DNA of 55,000 nucleotides, taken from Symbiodinium natans (taxonomy: Eukaryota; Sar; Dinophyceae; Suessiales; Symbiodiniaceae). Below the pieces are notes generated by a model that saw only the letters and a program-made list of their open reading frames with translations, did not search any database and had not been told where the DNA came from. Position numbers and translations under genes: made by a program. Below are positions 33,901 to 46,164 of this stretch, piece after piece (the stretch's first letter is position 1; the number at the start of each line of letters is the position of its first letter). The stretch covers positions 786,209-841,208 of the forward strand of contig CAJNDS010000924.1 in assembly GCA_905221605.1 (NCBI GenBank). The letters run 5' to 3'.

Positions 33901-36900
33901 TCAGCCACTTACTCTGCTTCTAGCTCACAAACGCAAGGCTGAAGCAACACACCTGTGCATGTGACTCCAGTCAATTCCATCCAATGTCGCGTGAGGTCTC
34001 CTCCTGACAGCCATTCCAGATAGGCAAATAGCCCTCTGTCCCCCCTGCGCCATGGATCTGGCTGCTCCTTACATCAGGCTTCGAGGCCCGGAACACAGCG
34101 TTTGCCTTGAACGCAATGGCCTCTTCAGGATGCAAGACCCGGAACCACGGTGCAACTTCGAGCCATCAATCACAGACAACAAAGCCATGGACGATATCCA
34201 CGCGCAGACCCAGGCCGCCTTCTACAATCGAGTACAATGGACGACGCAAGATCACAGACTGGCGTCGGAATGGAGCGCCCTGATGGCCGATCACCCAGAT
34301 CATTCCTTCCCAAATTCAGTTGCCTACTGGCCAAAATGGGACTCCACGGTGGTGTTCCGGGATGACTACTGCACGCTGATGCTTGGCACCCAGCGCACGG
34401 CTCTAGACATACCTGAACTCAAAGCGCACCAGGTTGATATCATCGTGACTCTCAACGCATCATCGCGCTTCAGGGAGAGCTATGACACAGATGCCGATTG
34501 GCAGTTCATGTACCAAATGGAGGGCATCTCCAACTTACGCTACCATCTCTCGGACGTGCGCATCTCTCGGAACGATCAAGGCTTCCATGATGTGGTGTCA
34601 AATCTTGCCAGGACCTGGATCAGGATGATCGACGAAATTGAGGGCCAGGAGTGCAGCCGCACCAAACCGATGGTCATCCTGTTCCATTGTCTTGCGGGCA
34701 TCAATCGCTCAACTTCTGCCCTCTGTGCCTACCTGATTGTCCGCTATCACCTCACTGCTCAACAAGCGATAGCGATTCTACTTTCGGCTAGGCCTGGCCA
34801 ACGCTACTGGCAGGAAAGAGATCAATTCCCTCTCGCGCTTCACTGGCTCTCCAGAGAATGCAAGAAGTCTGTTCTGGGGTACCTATGCATGGCCTGTGGC
34901 GACGCATTCAGACCCACACCAGACGATGACCCTCAGGACATGGATGACTTCGACGAGTGAGGTCCCCTCCTGTCGAACCCCTCTTTTCTTTACTTTCTTT
35001 AGAAACGACTGTACTGACAACGCGGACCTGTGCAGAAAATGAGTGTTACCCCTGATCATTTTACTACATCACGCATTAATGGAGCTTGCACCTGCCCTCT
35101 CCCGGCTCCTGCTCAGGTCTCTCAATGCTCCACCTCACATCGAGGATTTTGCCCCAGCCTCAACCAGCTGACGTCATCATACAAAAAGACACATCCAGAG
35201 CAGCTCTTCTCTCTCTATCTCAGAGCTCACAGCTCAAGCCATTAGCGGCCCTGAACGAGTGAGGTTCCCTCCTGTTCTACTGCTAACTAGCCATGTCGGC
35301 GCCGGAGGACGGCAAGCCACATCGAGAAACCCGACACAGAGAAGACAAACCCTCCAAAAGACGACATCCTCATGGCAAAAGGCATCAGGCGGACGCAGAC
35401 TCCCGTCCGATCACGGAGGCTGACCTGGACTCCGAGGCTTCTTCCCTTCAGGATGATGACGAGCTAGTGGAATCCCTGTCAAGGAGCTCCTCGAGACGGA
35501 CAGCCTCTTCCCGGAACCAGCCCGCCCAGCTGACCCCAGGAGGCCCGCCTCCGCCTACCCCCATAACAACCAAGGCACTCTCGCCGGCGAACCAGGCTCA
35601 GACCGCACCCAAAGCCACCCAGCAGGCCTACCAGCCGTCGGGCCCCCCTGCCCCGACTCCGGTTCACCAGCCTTTCCCTGCGCAGGACCACTCAGGTCAT
35701 AGTCGCCCTCCCACGACGGCGTACAGTGCTCCCAGAACCACGGCACGTCCCTCCTCGACAAGTGGCACTTCAACGTCGGGGGCCTCAATGTCTCCCCCAA
35801 CCGCAGCTCATCCTCATCCTGCGCAAGAAGCAGCAACGCTAGTGGGCACCTGGATCATCACTCCTGGACCGATTGTCTCCCTTGCTCCTAACCCGTTCAG
35901 CCCGTGGTCCCCTCCAGCGCGCACCTCGGTACTGTCGGCCACAGGAAGCCCACTGCCTCCGGGCACAGTCCAGACCTGGACAATAACCGAAGGCCCACTT
36001 GTCCCACGACGAGATCCACAGGAGTGAGGCATGCACAGAGCTCAATTTTGGCACTCCCTGCGAGTGAGGTCACCTCCTGCCAGGGAGTGCATGCGCCACT
36101 GCTTTCACCTTCTCAACCCAGCACTGTCTTAGAGACAAAATCCAGCCGCGCCTTACCCTGCTACCGCTGCCTAGACTTAGCCCTCAATGTGCCACACCGA
36201 AGTCAAGCTCTATGCTCCGACAAGCCAAGGTGGGATGCTCTACCACAGACAAAGCCGGCTCCTCACTCTTAGACTTCCTCTGCAGCACATACTGCCGAAG
36301 CAAAATACAGCTGATACGAGTTGCCAAGAACTGACAGCTTTTCACCAACCCTCTCCCTCCAGGCTCAAAGGCAGAAAAGAGAGGTCACCTCCTGCTGCCT
36401 AGCCCCCCTCTTGAACCCCGCGTCATGTTGCATACATGCCCATTGCTGCCGCTACGACCAGACTCATCGACGATGCCAATGAAGTCCAAGCTCGCTGCGC
36501 TAAACCTCTTCTGCAAGGCAATGCTGTACACAGGCAAGAGAACCAGTGATCCGGATGCAAACCTCTACCTCTCGGATGAGGCCAAAGGTCTCGCTCGACG
36601 AGAGAACTGTACGCTCGCACCAACCCTGAGACTGGCAGCGCGCAGCTACAACTGGATTCGAATCCTCTCTCAATCAGCTCAGCCTAATCTTCCCTTGCTG
36701 GCCGAAGCTGAGATGGCATCCCTATTATCACCCATGGAGCCTCCCCCTCATCTCAAGCACTATGAGGCGGAACGGAGCTCACTCACCTTGCAGATGATAC
36801 TCGAAACGGTGCATATCTACACTGAAGAGGAAACCATGGAGCCGGACGACTTCAAGTTAGCCGCCCTTATCATTTCTCAGACTTTGTACAATCTGGGAAT

Positions 36901-39900
36901 GGGCGGGCAAACGGTCAGGGACATCGTCAATGGCGCTGCCCAGCATCTGCGCTGGATCCTTCCCAGTGACTCTACAAGAGTTCTGAACGGAATTCACCTT
37001 TGTCTCTTCCCTTCGGATGCCTCGCCGTGGCCGCGAGAGGCAGACACCAATCCACATACTCAAAGTGACGAACATGCATTGGGCATCCTCGACGCGGAAA
37101 TTCACATGCTACAGCGAGCGTCCACGATCTACCGGACCATGGCCATGGTCGACTTTATGGTCGCCCAGGCAAGAGGAGCACGAGTGCCAGACGACGTCTA
37201 CCCCAGCGAACCCTGGGACGTCCTGCGACAAGACCAAGCCATGGCACTTCTTTCCTATGCGGAGCACTTGACGGAACTCCATGATCTTTTGCCCACTGAA
37301 GCATACCAAAAGATGCGTACAGACCTCCACCTGGGCAGAACCTGGTTGTCGCGACCCATCACAGCATCTGAGCTGACTTCGCTTGAAGCAATATGGCACA
37401 ATACCACGATACCGGAGAGCTTTGCCAAACTACATCTAACCCTCCAGCTCAAAGGGCAAATTGCTGCACACCTTCCGGAAGACACCAGAGCACAGGACAG
37501 ACTACTTACCATACTCTCTCCTCTGGAGAATGATGTCCTCGACCAGCCCTTCCCCTGGATTCTGGCCTTCAAGATGCTCACGCCTGAGCGCAGGATGATA
37601 TTCCGATATGCTCTTCTTACGGCAGCGGGCCCTCGGCTACAGCGCCAGTTTCACAGACCGAGCGAGGTCCCCTCCTGGTCGGTCACTTCAGATTCACTAA
37701 CCTAATCATCTTCTTCCTCACAAGAAGACCGACGATGTCTTTAACCAGAAAGAGGGAAACATGCACCAGTGTCTTCCTGCAGATAGAGTTGGAGCTTGAT
37801 GCCGTGTTGAAGACCAATCTCGCAGAGACTTGTACATTGGCGCAACCCACCTAGCTCGTAGAGGCTCTGCCATCGGAATAGCTCAGGTCCCGACGAATAG
37901 GCTACCCATTTTTTCACCCTCGATGCCCGCCAAGGTGTGGGACATGACCCGCACATGCGTCCGAAATGAAATGAAATGAAAATGTTGCTGTTGCTGCTGT
38001 TGTTGCTGTTGTTGCTGTTGTTGCTGTTGTTGCTGCTGTTGCTGCTGTTGCTGCTACTGCTGCTATTGCTGCTAGGAAAGGACTGACAACCATTGGCAGA
38101 CAACCCGCGAAAACACAGCCGATGCACAAGTAGCAAAGCAACACCTGAAGCAAAGAGTATGCAACGATTTAGAAACATTGGCAGACATCCTGCATCAATA
38201 AGGACATCAGAAGAAACAGCAGCAACAACAACAACAACAACAGCAACAGCAACAACAACAGCAGCAACAACAACACCACCAGCAGCGGCGGCGGCGGCGG
38301 CGGCAGCAGCAGCAGCAGCAGCAGCCGCCGCCGCCGCGGCCGCCGCCGCCGCCGCAGCCGCAACCGCAACCGCAACCAGGACAACAAGCAAAACAAGGAA
38401 ACCAAAAATCATTCACAACAAATTCGGCATACAATATTTATTTTTAATGCCAACACATTTCAGGATTCGGCTTTGAAAGCGCGCGTTTAGTATTTAAAGT
38501 TTGGTGGAAAGCAAACTAGGTTCTTACTAGCGAATATCTATATATATATATATATATATGCTTTTCGGAACGGTGCTAAGCTAAATGGACCCTAAAGGTC
38601 CCAGCCAATTGCCTTCCGGTGAGCTTCGCAGTTTTGCAGGTGCTGCTGGAAATGTATCCTTTCGCTGCATCCGTCCAACCATATCAGGTTGTGACGACAA
38701 GCACCAAACACAGAGAGAATGAACCCATGACAAACCCTACACCCTAAACCCGCTGTACTGCCCGTGCTTCTTTGGACCCGGATGGCTAAAGTGCTGTACT
38801 GCCCTACGAAACCATATTTTCCCGGCAGTCTGGGTGACCAACAACGGGTCAGGACCACTGCCGCATCATAGCAAAAAATCGTATGGCTCCAAAATAGGGA
38901 CGAGAGTTGATGCTGCAATGCTCATGGTTCGTTTTGTCGGGCCAAACCGTAAGCACTAAGACCCAACCCTAAAACCCGAACTGAACCCAAAACCCTTTGT
39001 GCAGCCAAGTTTGGTTCCTGCGATGGGTGCCATGCCAGATTTCGGATGCAGTGTAACAGAGGTTCGAGATTCAGGGCCCAAGGGCGTAGGGTTTATGGCT
39101 TTAGGGCTTAAACCCTCCCCCCCCCTTTCCCTAAATACTCGCCATATACTATATGAAGTAGGGTTTGTATTACTGTTATTGGTGAGTTTATATAAGGTTC
39201 CTTTTTAATTTTGGTGAGTGTACATATTGGGTGTCCTTTCGGGGGTACAAGAAATATATACCCTATGTCATATGATGTAACCATAGTGGGAGGAGGGGAC
39301 GAAGGTTTGGGGTTCTTAGCACACCTTGTCGTCCCATTGGCGCCATGGCCTATGATGACTGTGGGTTTTGGGTTTAGGGTTGAGGGTTTAGGGTTTAGGG
39401 TTTGTAATGACTGTGGTTTTGGTCAATCAGTGCGTGCCAGGCATACCCTAGGCCCTCAAGGTTCCACTGCAAAGGATTGGGTTTCGGGTTTCGGGTTTCG
39501 GGTTTCGGGTTTCGGGTTTAGTGTGTAGTGTTTAGGGTTTAGGGTTTAGGGTTTATGGAGGCCCTCATGCACAGCAAAATCCTGCACAGCCTGCCTCCCA
39601 TGTTCTCGTAAGTGGCAAGGCTCGCCCGTGCACCCCAAGCCACCGGGTTTAGGGCTTAGGGTTTACGGTTTAGGGTTTAGGGCCTAGGGTTTAGGGTTTA
39701 GGGTTTAGGGCCTCGGGTTTAGGGTCTTTGTTTGATAGCCTTTGCAGATATCTCCGGTCCTTTAGAAGCCAGTGTTTTCAATGTTTTGCACGTGCTGCCA
39801 TTCTTCCCCGCACGTGAAGTGCAACAAACAAAAGTGCCATGTCTGTGTTCAGGGTCCTTGTCCCTAACCCTCAACCCTAAACCCTAAACCAAGGTGACAT

Positions 39901-42092
39901 CTCGCGGCGGAAAGACTTGAGAGCGGAACTCCAGTGCCAGCGGCCCAGCCATCCGTGGTAAGGGACGGTTTAGGGTTTAGGGTTTAGGGTTTAAAGGTTT
40001 AAAGGGTTTAGGGTTTATAGGGTTTAGGGTTTAGGGTTTAGGGTTTAGGGTTTAGGGTTTAGGGTTTAGGGTTTAGGGTTTAGGGTTTAGGGTTTAGGGT
40101 TTAGGGTTTAGGGGCCCCCAAGAAAGACCCCCAAATAGTAGGTAGATCTTTACACTCAGGACCCCAACAGGGTACCCCTATTTTCGGAAACCCCCAGCTT
40201 CGCTTGGGGCTTGAGGGCCCTACGGGTTTCGCGGTCGTGAGCCGATGCCCTTAGCCCTAAACCCGAAAAGCCTAAATCCTTAAAACCCTCAAGCCCTAAA
40301 ACCCTAAAAATCTATAACCCTATAACGCAATAACCCAATAACCCTATAACCCTATAACCCTATAACCCTATAACCCTATAACCCTATAACCCTATAACCC
40401 TATAACCCTATAACCCTAAACCCTAAACCGTTCTTGGGTGTTGGCATTCAAGTCCTCGGAATCCCTTCGCTGCTGCTGACATCGCAGGGAGGGGGGTTTA
40501 GCGAGGGTTTAGGCCCCAGGGTGCAGTTTACCCGAATGGTCCCTCTGCCTGCGTGGTATACTTCGGGTTTAGGGTTTAGGGTTTAGGGTTTGGGGCTTAG
40601 GGTTCAGGGTTCAGGGCTTAGGGTTTAGGGTTTAGGGTGTAGGGTTCAGGGTATACCTCCAGTTGGCTACAACGAGGGGGAACCTCCAGTAATGTGCGGT
40701 TCGTTTCTGGGAGTGTAGAGCCACTAACCCCAAACCCTCTGAACCTGAGCGCTGCAAGACGGCTCTGCCAAACTACAACTCCTGAAACCCTAAATAACCC
40801 AAGCAAAAGCCCTTGAGCCCTAAACCCTAAACAACAGCTCCTAAGTCCTAAGGCCCTAAGCAACTCCTAAACCCTACTAAACAAAGAAGCTCCTAAACCC
40901 CTAAACCCTAAACCCCAAACCCTAAACCCTAAAACCCTCAGGGAGAGGGATGGTTGAGGGGGGGGCTTTTGTGCCTGATCTTGTGAAGGCAGAGATTTCG
41001 ACTGGTACGTGAAGAAGTTCTGGAAGGTAGGGTTTAGGGTTTAGGGTTTAGGGTTTAGGGTTTAGGGCTTAGGGTTTAGGGTTTAGGGTTTAGGGTTTAG
41101 GGTTTAGGGTTTAGGGTTTAGGGTTTAGGGTTTAGGGTTTAGGGTTTAGGCCTGGAGAGTTACGGGTATTGAGGACGCAGAAGTCTTGTCGGGTATTGAA
41201 GACATTGATATTTAGGGATCTTGGGGTATTTGGGGAATCTAAGGTTGCGGGCGTAGGGACTCATGAGTCTAGTACCGGTTGTGTAGGGCATCATCGAACG
41301 GGGTACCCCAAACCCTAAACCCTAAACCCTAAACCCTAAACCCTCAAGAACTACTGCTGCCGTGGGTCTTAGATTCTTCAGAGTACTCCTTTGGGTGGGC
41401 GCTTGGGCTTCAGCACCGGCAGCCTGCAACTCGAGCTCCCCGAGGTGCATCCCTAAACCCTAAACCCTAAACCCTAAACCCTAAACCCTAAACCCTAAAC
41501 CCTAAACCCTAAACCCTAAACCCTAAACCCTAAACCCTAAACCCTAAACCTCAACTATGTGATACGATGCTTAGTTTGGGTCTCCGAAGTATGGGCCCAT
41601 AGTTTGGGCCAGATAACCCGAATACCCTTGTTTTATAACCCTAAACCCTAAACCCTAAACCCTAACCCTAAACCATAAGGCCCCATACTTCGGATCCCTT
41701 CAATCCCCTTCAAACAAGGGTAAGGGGCCATACTAAGGGCTCATGGTTCCAACCTATGATTAGTAGCTGAGTGAGTACACTTTACACTTATTGGGATGCT
41801 ATACGCCCCTATAGAACTGAAAGTGTACACTTTTTGGGGCTTATGAACTCAGCAACTAAGGGTTAGTAGCTATACAATCTTACCACAATTGAAAGATTAA
41901 CCCTTTCAGGGCCAAGGGTATTCAGCAACTAGGAATAAGCAGGTTAAGAATAGTACAAGAATGTCAACCCTACTGCAGAGTGAAGGGGTTGGGGTTGTAG
42001 GGTCGAGCGGTGTAGGGTTTACAGGTCAACCCTCAAAACCCCAAAAGAACCCCTAAACCCTAAACCCTAAACCCTAAACCCTAAACCCTTAG

Positions 42093-42129
<37 letters not shown>

Positions 42130-45100
42130 CTATCCGTTCAAGGTGTTCAAGATGAAAAACATGCTCCCCCGGGAAAGCTTCACACTCCGCGACTCGCATA
42201 CAGGCGCGCTTGGACCCCTTCCTTAGGGTTTAGGGGTTTAGGGTTTAGGGTTTAGGGTTTAGGGTTTAGGGTTTAGGGCTTAGGGCTTAGGGCTTAGGGC
42301 TTAGGGCTTAGGGCTTAGGGTTTAGGGTTGAGGGTTGAGGGTTGAGGGTTGAGGGCTTTAGGGGTCCTGAAATAGGGCTTATAACAGGGGTACTACCCCT
42401 ATGAAGGACTGTTAGCTTCGGGATACTTGGAGGATTGGGGGGACTTCGGAATTGCAAGTGGCTATGTGGTGGGTCGAAATATGGAGTAAGAGAACCCCAC
42501 TCAGGCCTTTTAGGGATCCCTTTTTGTGTGAGAGTTCGTGGTTGCTGCAGGCGCCCAGACTGGATCAGAGAAGAGAACCCTGAGCCTGAATTCCCCACAA
42601 GTCCACAAAGCCCCCCAAAAATACACAACCCTAAACCCTAAACCCTAAACCCTAAACCCTAAACACATATTCGTCCTTGTAAGTGTAATATTGTAGCGAC
42701 TATCATCTGTTGTTTTTCTGGGGCTCTTAAGCCCTGACCCCTGAGCCCTAACCCCTAACCCCTAACGCCTAACCCCTTTAACCCGTAAACCCTAAACCCT
42801 AAACCCGAAACCCTAAACCCTAAACCCTGCTTTTCTTCTCGAAGAGGCCAGTGCCTGGAGGTCACTGAGTCGGGGATCCACATCCAGGAGGTCGCTCGGC
42901 CGAAAAACAACCGACCCTAGAAACTCGGGTTTAGGGTTTAGGGCTGAGGGCTGAGGGTTTAGGGTTTAGGGTTTAGGGTGTACGGTTTAGGGCTTAGGGT
43001 TTAGGGTTTAGGAGCAGGTGTGGAATGTTGTGTATGTACTGGAAACCCGAAACCGAAAGCCCTACACCGTGCGCCTTGGCCTACAGGCATTCCCGAAACG
43101 ATCAGCCTTGTGATGTAGGGGTTCCCTCCCCTCCCTGCGCCCGCTTCCTTGCTTCCCAGACGCGACGCCTAAAAAATCTTGTCCACGACCAGGTCGAGTT
43201 GAGTCACGGCAGTTGCCATCTCGAGAGGAGGGACCAACGTCCTGTCTACCAGTGCATGGTTGTACTCAGACCGCGTGCTGTCAATGCAAACTTCCCTTCG
43301 CGACCTAGACATGAAACCCACACAGGCCCTTGCAACACGACTGCTCAAAGATGTGAGCCCAGTCATGTCTCTGTGCCTAGAGCCTCCTCCTGGCCGTGAA
43401 CTTCAATCCCCTATGTAGGGTTTAGGGTTTAGGGTTCAGGGCTTTTGGGCCACGGAGTTTACATGAGTTGCAGGGTTTGCATGGGTTGATAAGGTTCAGG
43501 GGCTGCAGAACCCCGACCCCCCCCTGCCCTCCCGCGCTCAACGCCAACGCCCTCTGTGTGTGCCCCTAAACCCTAAGCCCTAAACCCTAAACCCCAAACC
43601 CTAAACCCTAAACCCTAAACCCCAAGCCCTAAACCCTAAACCCTAAACCCTGCCTGAACCCTGAACACTAAACCCTAAACCCTAAACCCTAAGCCCTAAA
43701 GACTAAACCCTAAGAAGCCCGCGCCATGGGAATCTATTTGCTCTCCCCCCTAAACAGAAATACAAGGACCACCTGAAACTGAACCCCGCAAAAAACAAAA
43801 GGTACCTTGCCAGCACATGCACCCTAAACCCTTAAACTTTATACCCCAAAGCCCTAAACCCTAAAAACAACAAACAGAAACCTGAACAACCTCAAAGCCC
43901 TAAACCCTGAACCCTGAACCCTAAACCCTAAACCCTAAACCCTAAACCCTAAACCCTAAACCCTAAACCCTAAACCCCCCCCCCCCAAAAAAAAAAAAAA
44001 AAAGATAAGAAAATAAAATGTATATATATATATACAAAACAAAAACTAAACCCCTAAACCGCATTCCGCCCACAGGCTGCCTGCTCCGACCAGGAGCAGC
44101 AGCGCTGGACGATGCATGGAGAGACGCTCCGGAGCCTTGGCTCCATTCCTGCGGGCGTTAGGGTTTTGTAGGGTTTAGGGTTTGGGGTTTGGGGGTTGGG
44201 GGTTGGGGGTTGGGGTTTGGGGTTTGGGGTTTGAGGTTTGGGGGTGTTCAGGTCGAGGTCGTGGTCTAGGGTGTTGGGGGTGCAGGGTGTTTCAGGCTTG
44301 AGGGTTTCGGGTTTCGGGTTTAGGGTTACGGTTAGGGTGTTAGGGCCACATTGTGTGAGGGTTCAGCGTCATGACCTGAGGTCCTGAGAGCATCAGGGTA
44401 AACCATAAAACCGCAATTTGCTTGTTGACCTCTGAAATCCGGATGCATCATCCAGGGTTTATCTGGGACTCCATTTTGCTGCAGCGTTTAAGTAAACACC
44501 CAACCACTAGAAAGTCACTGCAGACAGGGCGCGTTAAACCCTTAAACCTCAACCACCCCCAAACAATCTCAAAACACTGAGCACAAACTCCCAAACAACC
44601 CTAAACAACCCCTCCCAAGTAACCCTAAAATTCCCAAACGACCCTTAAGCCCTCAACCTTAAACCCTACAGTAAATCCTAAGCAACCCTTTTGCCCTAAA
44701 CCCTAAACCCTAAACCCTAAACCCTACACCCTACACCCTACACCCTAAACCCTAAACCCCCAGGAACCTGGCATCAGACCACTGCCTGGATGGTGACTCA
44801 GAGCCCTCGGAGTCTGGTCAGGCCCAAGCACCAGCATTGCTGCGGTATTGGGTTAGGGTTTAGGGTTTAGGGTTTAGGGTTTAGGGCTTAGGGCTTAGGG
44901 TTTAGGGTTTAGGGTTTAGGGTTCAGGGTTCAGGGTTCAGGGTTCAGGGTTCAGGGTTTGGGGTTTGGGGTTTGGGGCTAAGGCAAGCCCGGAGGAGGGC
45001 GGCGTGTCAGACTCCTTCAACCTCAGCACGCACTGCGACCCCGCGCACGCCAGGCTGCGAAGTTGGCAACGCTCCGGCCTTGCGACAAGAGGACTTCAAG

Positions 45101-46133
45101 AAACTTTTTTTACTATTTGCTTAAGAACCCCCAAAGAAGAAAAAACGAATACTCCCTTATTACCCTTATTGGGAAGAACATGTGTTTTGATTTTTTTGAG
45201 GGTTCTTAAGCAAACAGTAGTTTAGAGGCGTTGGGGTCAGAAGTTCAGGGCTTGGGATCCATGAAACACGTAACCCTTAAAGCCTTCAAATCCAAAACTC
45301 TGTACAACGCGAATCTTAGAACAAACTCCTAAGCCCCAAACCCCAAACCCTAAACCCTAAACGGTTTTGGGTTTAGGGTTTAGGGTTTAGGGTGTTGGTC
45401 AGGATATTTTGGGCTTAGGGTTGTAAAGTGGGTTGGGGTCTTGCGGCCCCTTTTTTGACACATTTTTGGTTGGGTCGTGTATTCACAGCCTCCAACAAAA
45501 GCGGTTGCCTTCCTGATCTGTCCGTACTTGGAGGTTCATGGTACTTTTAACCCTAACTATTATTCATAAGCCCCCCGAGTCCCTTAAGTAGGTTATAAGT
45601 AGACTGAGAACTCTGGTTATAGGTACCCATGAACCTCAAAGTAGGGCCGGGTTGTGCAATGAGCGCCGACCGGGCTGAATTCCTATAGACCCTTAGACGC
45701 GGGCACGCCCCATCAGGGATCGGCAGAGTGTGCCGTTTGCCCGAAACTTTCAGCCCCCTCGCAACCGCCCGCCTCGGCTGCATTCTTCAGCCGGGGCATA
45801 CCTGGGCTGCACTTCTGTTGCTCATCCGACCTTCTGCACTTGTAGCTTTCGAAAACTAGGACCAAGAGAGCAGTAGGGCCTTCGTCCCTTTTTCCTTTTG
45901 GCTTAGGGTCCCTTCTAAGGCCCTTTAAAACAAAAAGGGCACCCCTTTTTGATTTCCTAGGTTACTCTTGGCACTAGAAGGGTGGATTCTGGAGGGGATG
46001 GAGCCGATTTCGCGTCTTCTTTCAGGACTCCAAGTAGCTGCGCCGAACCTGCCGAACCAGACAAGCAGACCCCAAGTCCTAAACCCTAAACCCAGCGACC
46101 CAGCCTTGACCGCCAAATCCCGAAAACTTCCCC

Positions 46134-46164
<31 letters not shown>

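Larger units (their letters stand above)
23950..38490 (+). mobile_element. Giant LINE-like polycistronic element in intron 17 of the GALNT-like gene
   Basis: Telomere-like repeats, which occur every few hundred bases elsewhere, are absent from about 23,950 to 38,740. Inside are about twelve + strand ORFs led by an APE-RT polyprotein, plus 17 related hairpins. Both ends carry GTT/GCT trinucleotide runs (24,100-24,152 and 37,982-38,074), followed at the 3' side by a CAA/CAG run (38,216-38,330). No LTRs, target-site duplication or poly-A tail could be fixed, so the ends are approximate. Known: APE-RT elements are non-LTR retrotransposons that copy by target-primed reverse transcription. Inferred: the downstream ORFs belong to the same element, because the same hairpins run through all of them. 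Alternative: a LINE next to a separate polycistronic locus. Confidence 0.75.

Noticed and set aside
24907-37680. Hairpins as hammerhead or twister ribozymes
   Set aside because: No CUGAUGA/GAAA hammerhead core or twister conserved positions are present around the shared core.
24907-37680. Hairpin repeats as a CRISPR array
   Set aside because: Spacing is irregular (about 60-1,500 bases), spacers are coding, outer arms differ, and this is eukaryotic DNA.
24907-37680. GAGGT and ACCTCC in the core as Shine-Dalgarno / anti-Shine-Dalgarno pairing
   Set aside because: A coincidence of short words; the element is nuclear and eukaryotic ribosomes lack that pairing.
37741-38476. Long poly-Ala, poly-Leu, poly-Cys and Thr-rich frames on both strands
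   Set aside because: They are translations of GTT/GCT and CAG/CGG trinucleotide runs, open in several frames at once.
39737-39765. DISGPLEA as a candidate GALNT-like exon after TTTGCAG
   Set aside because: The block at 39,894 ([14 protein letters not shown]) fits the family motif and the phase exactly, and both cannot be used.
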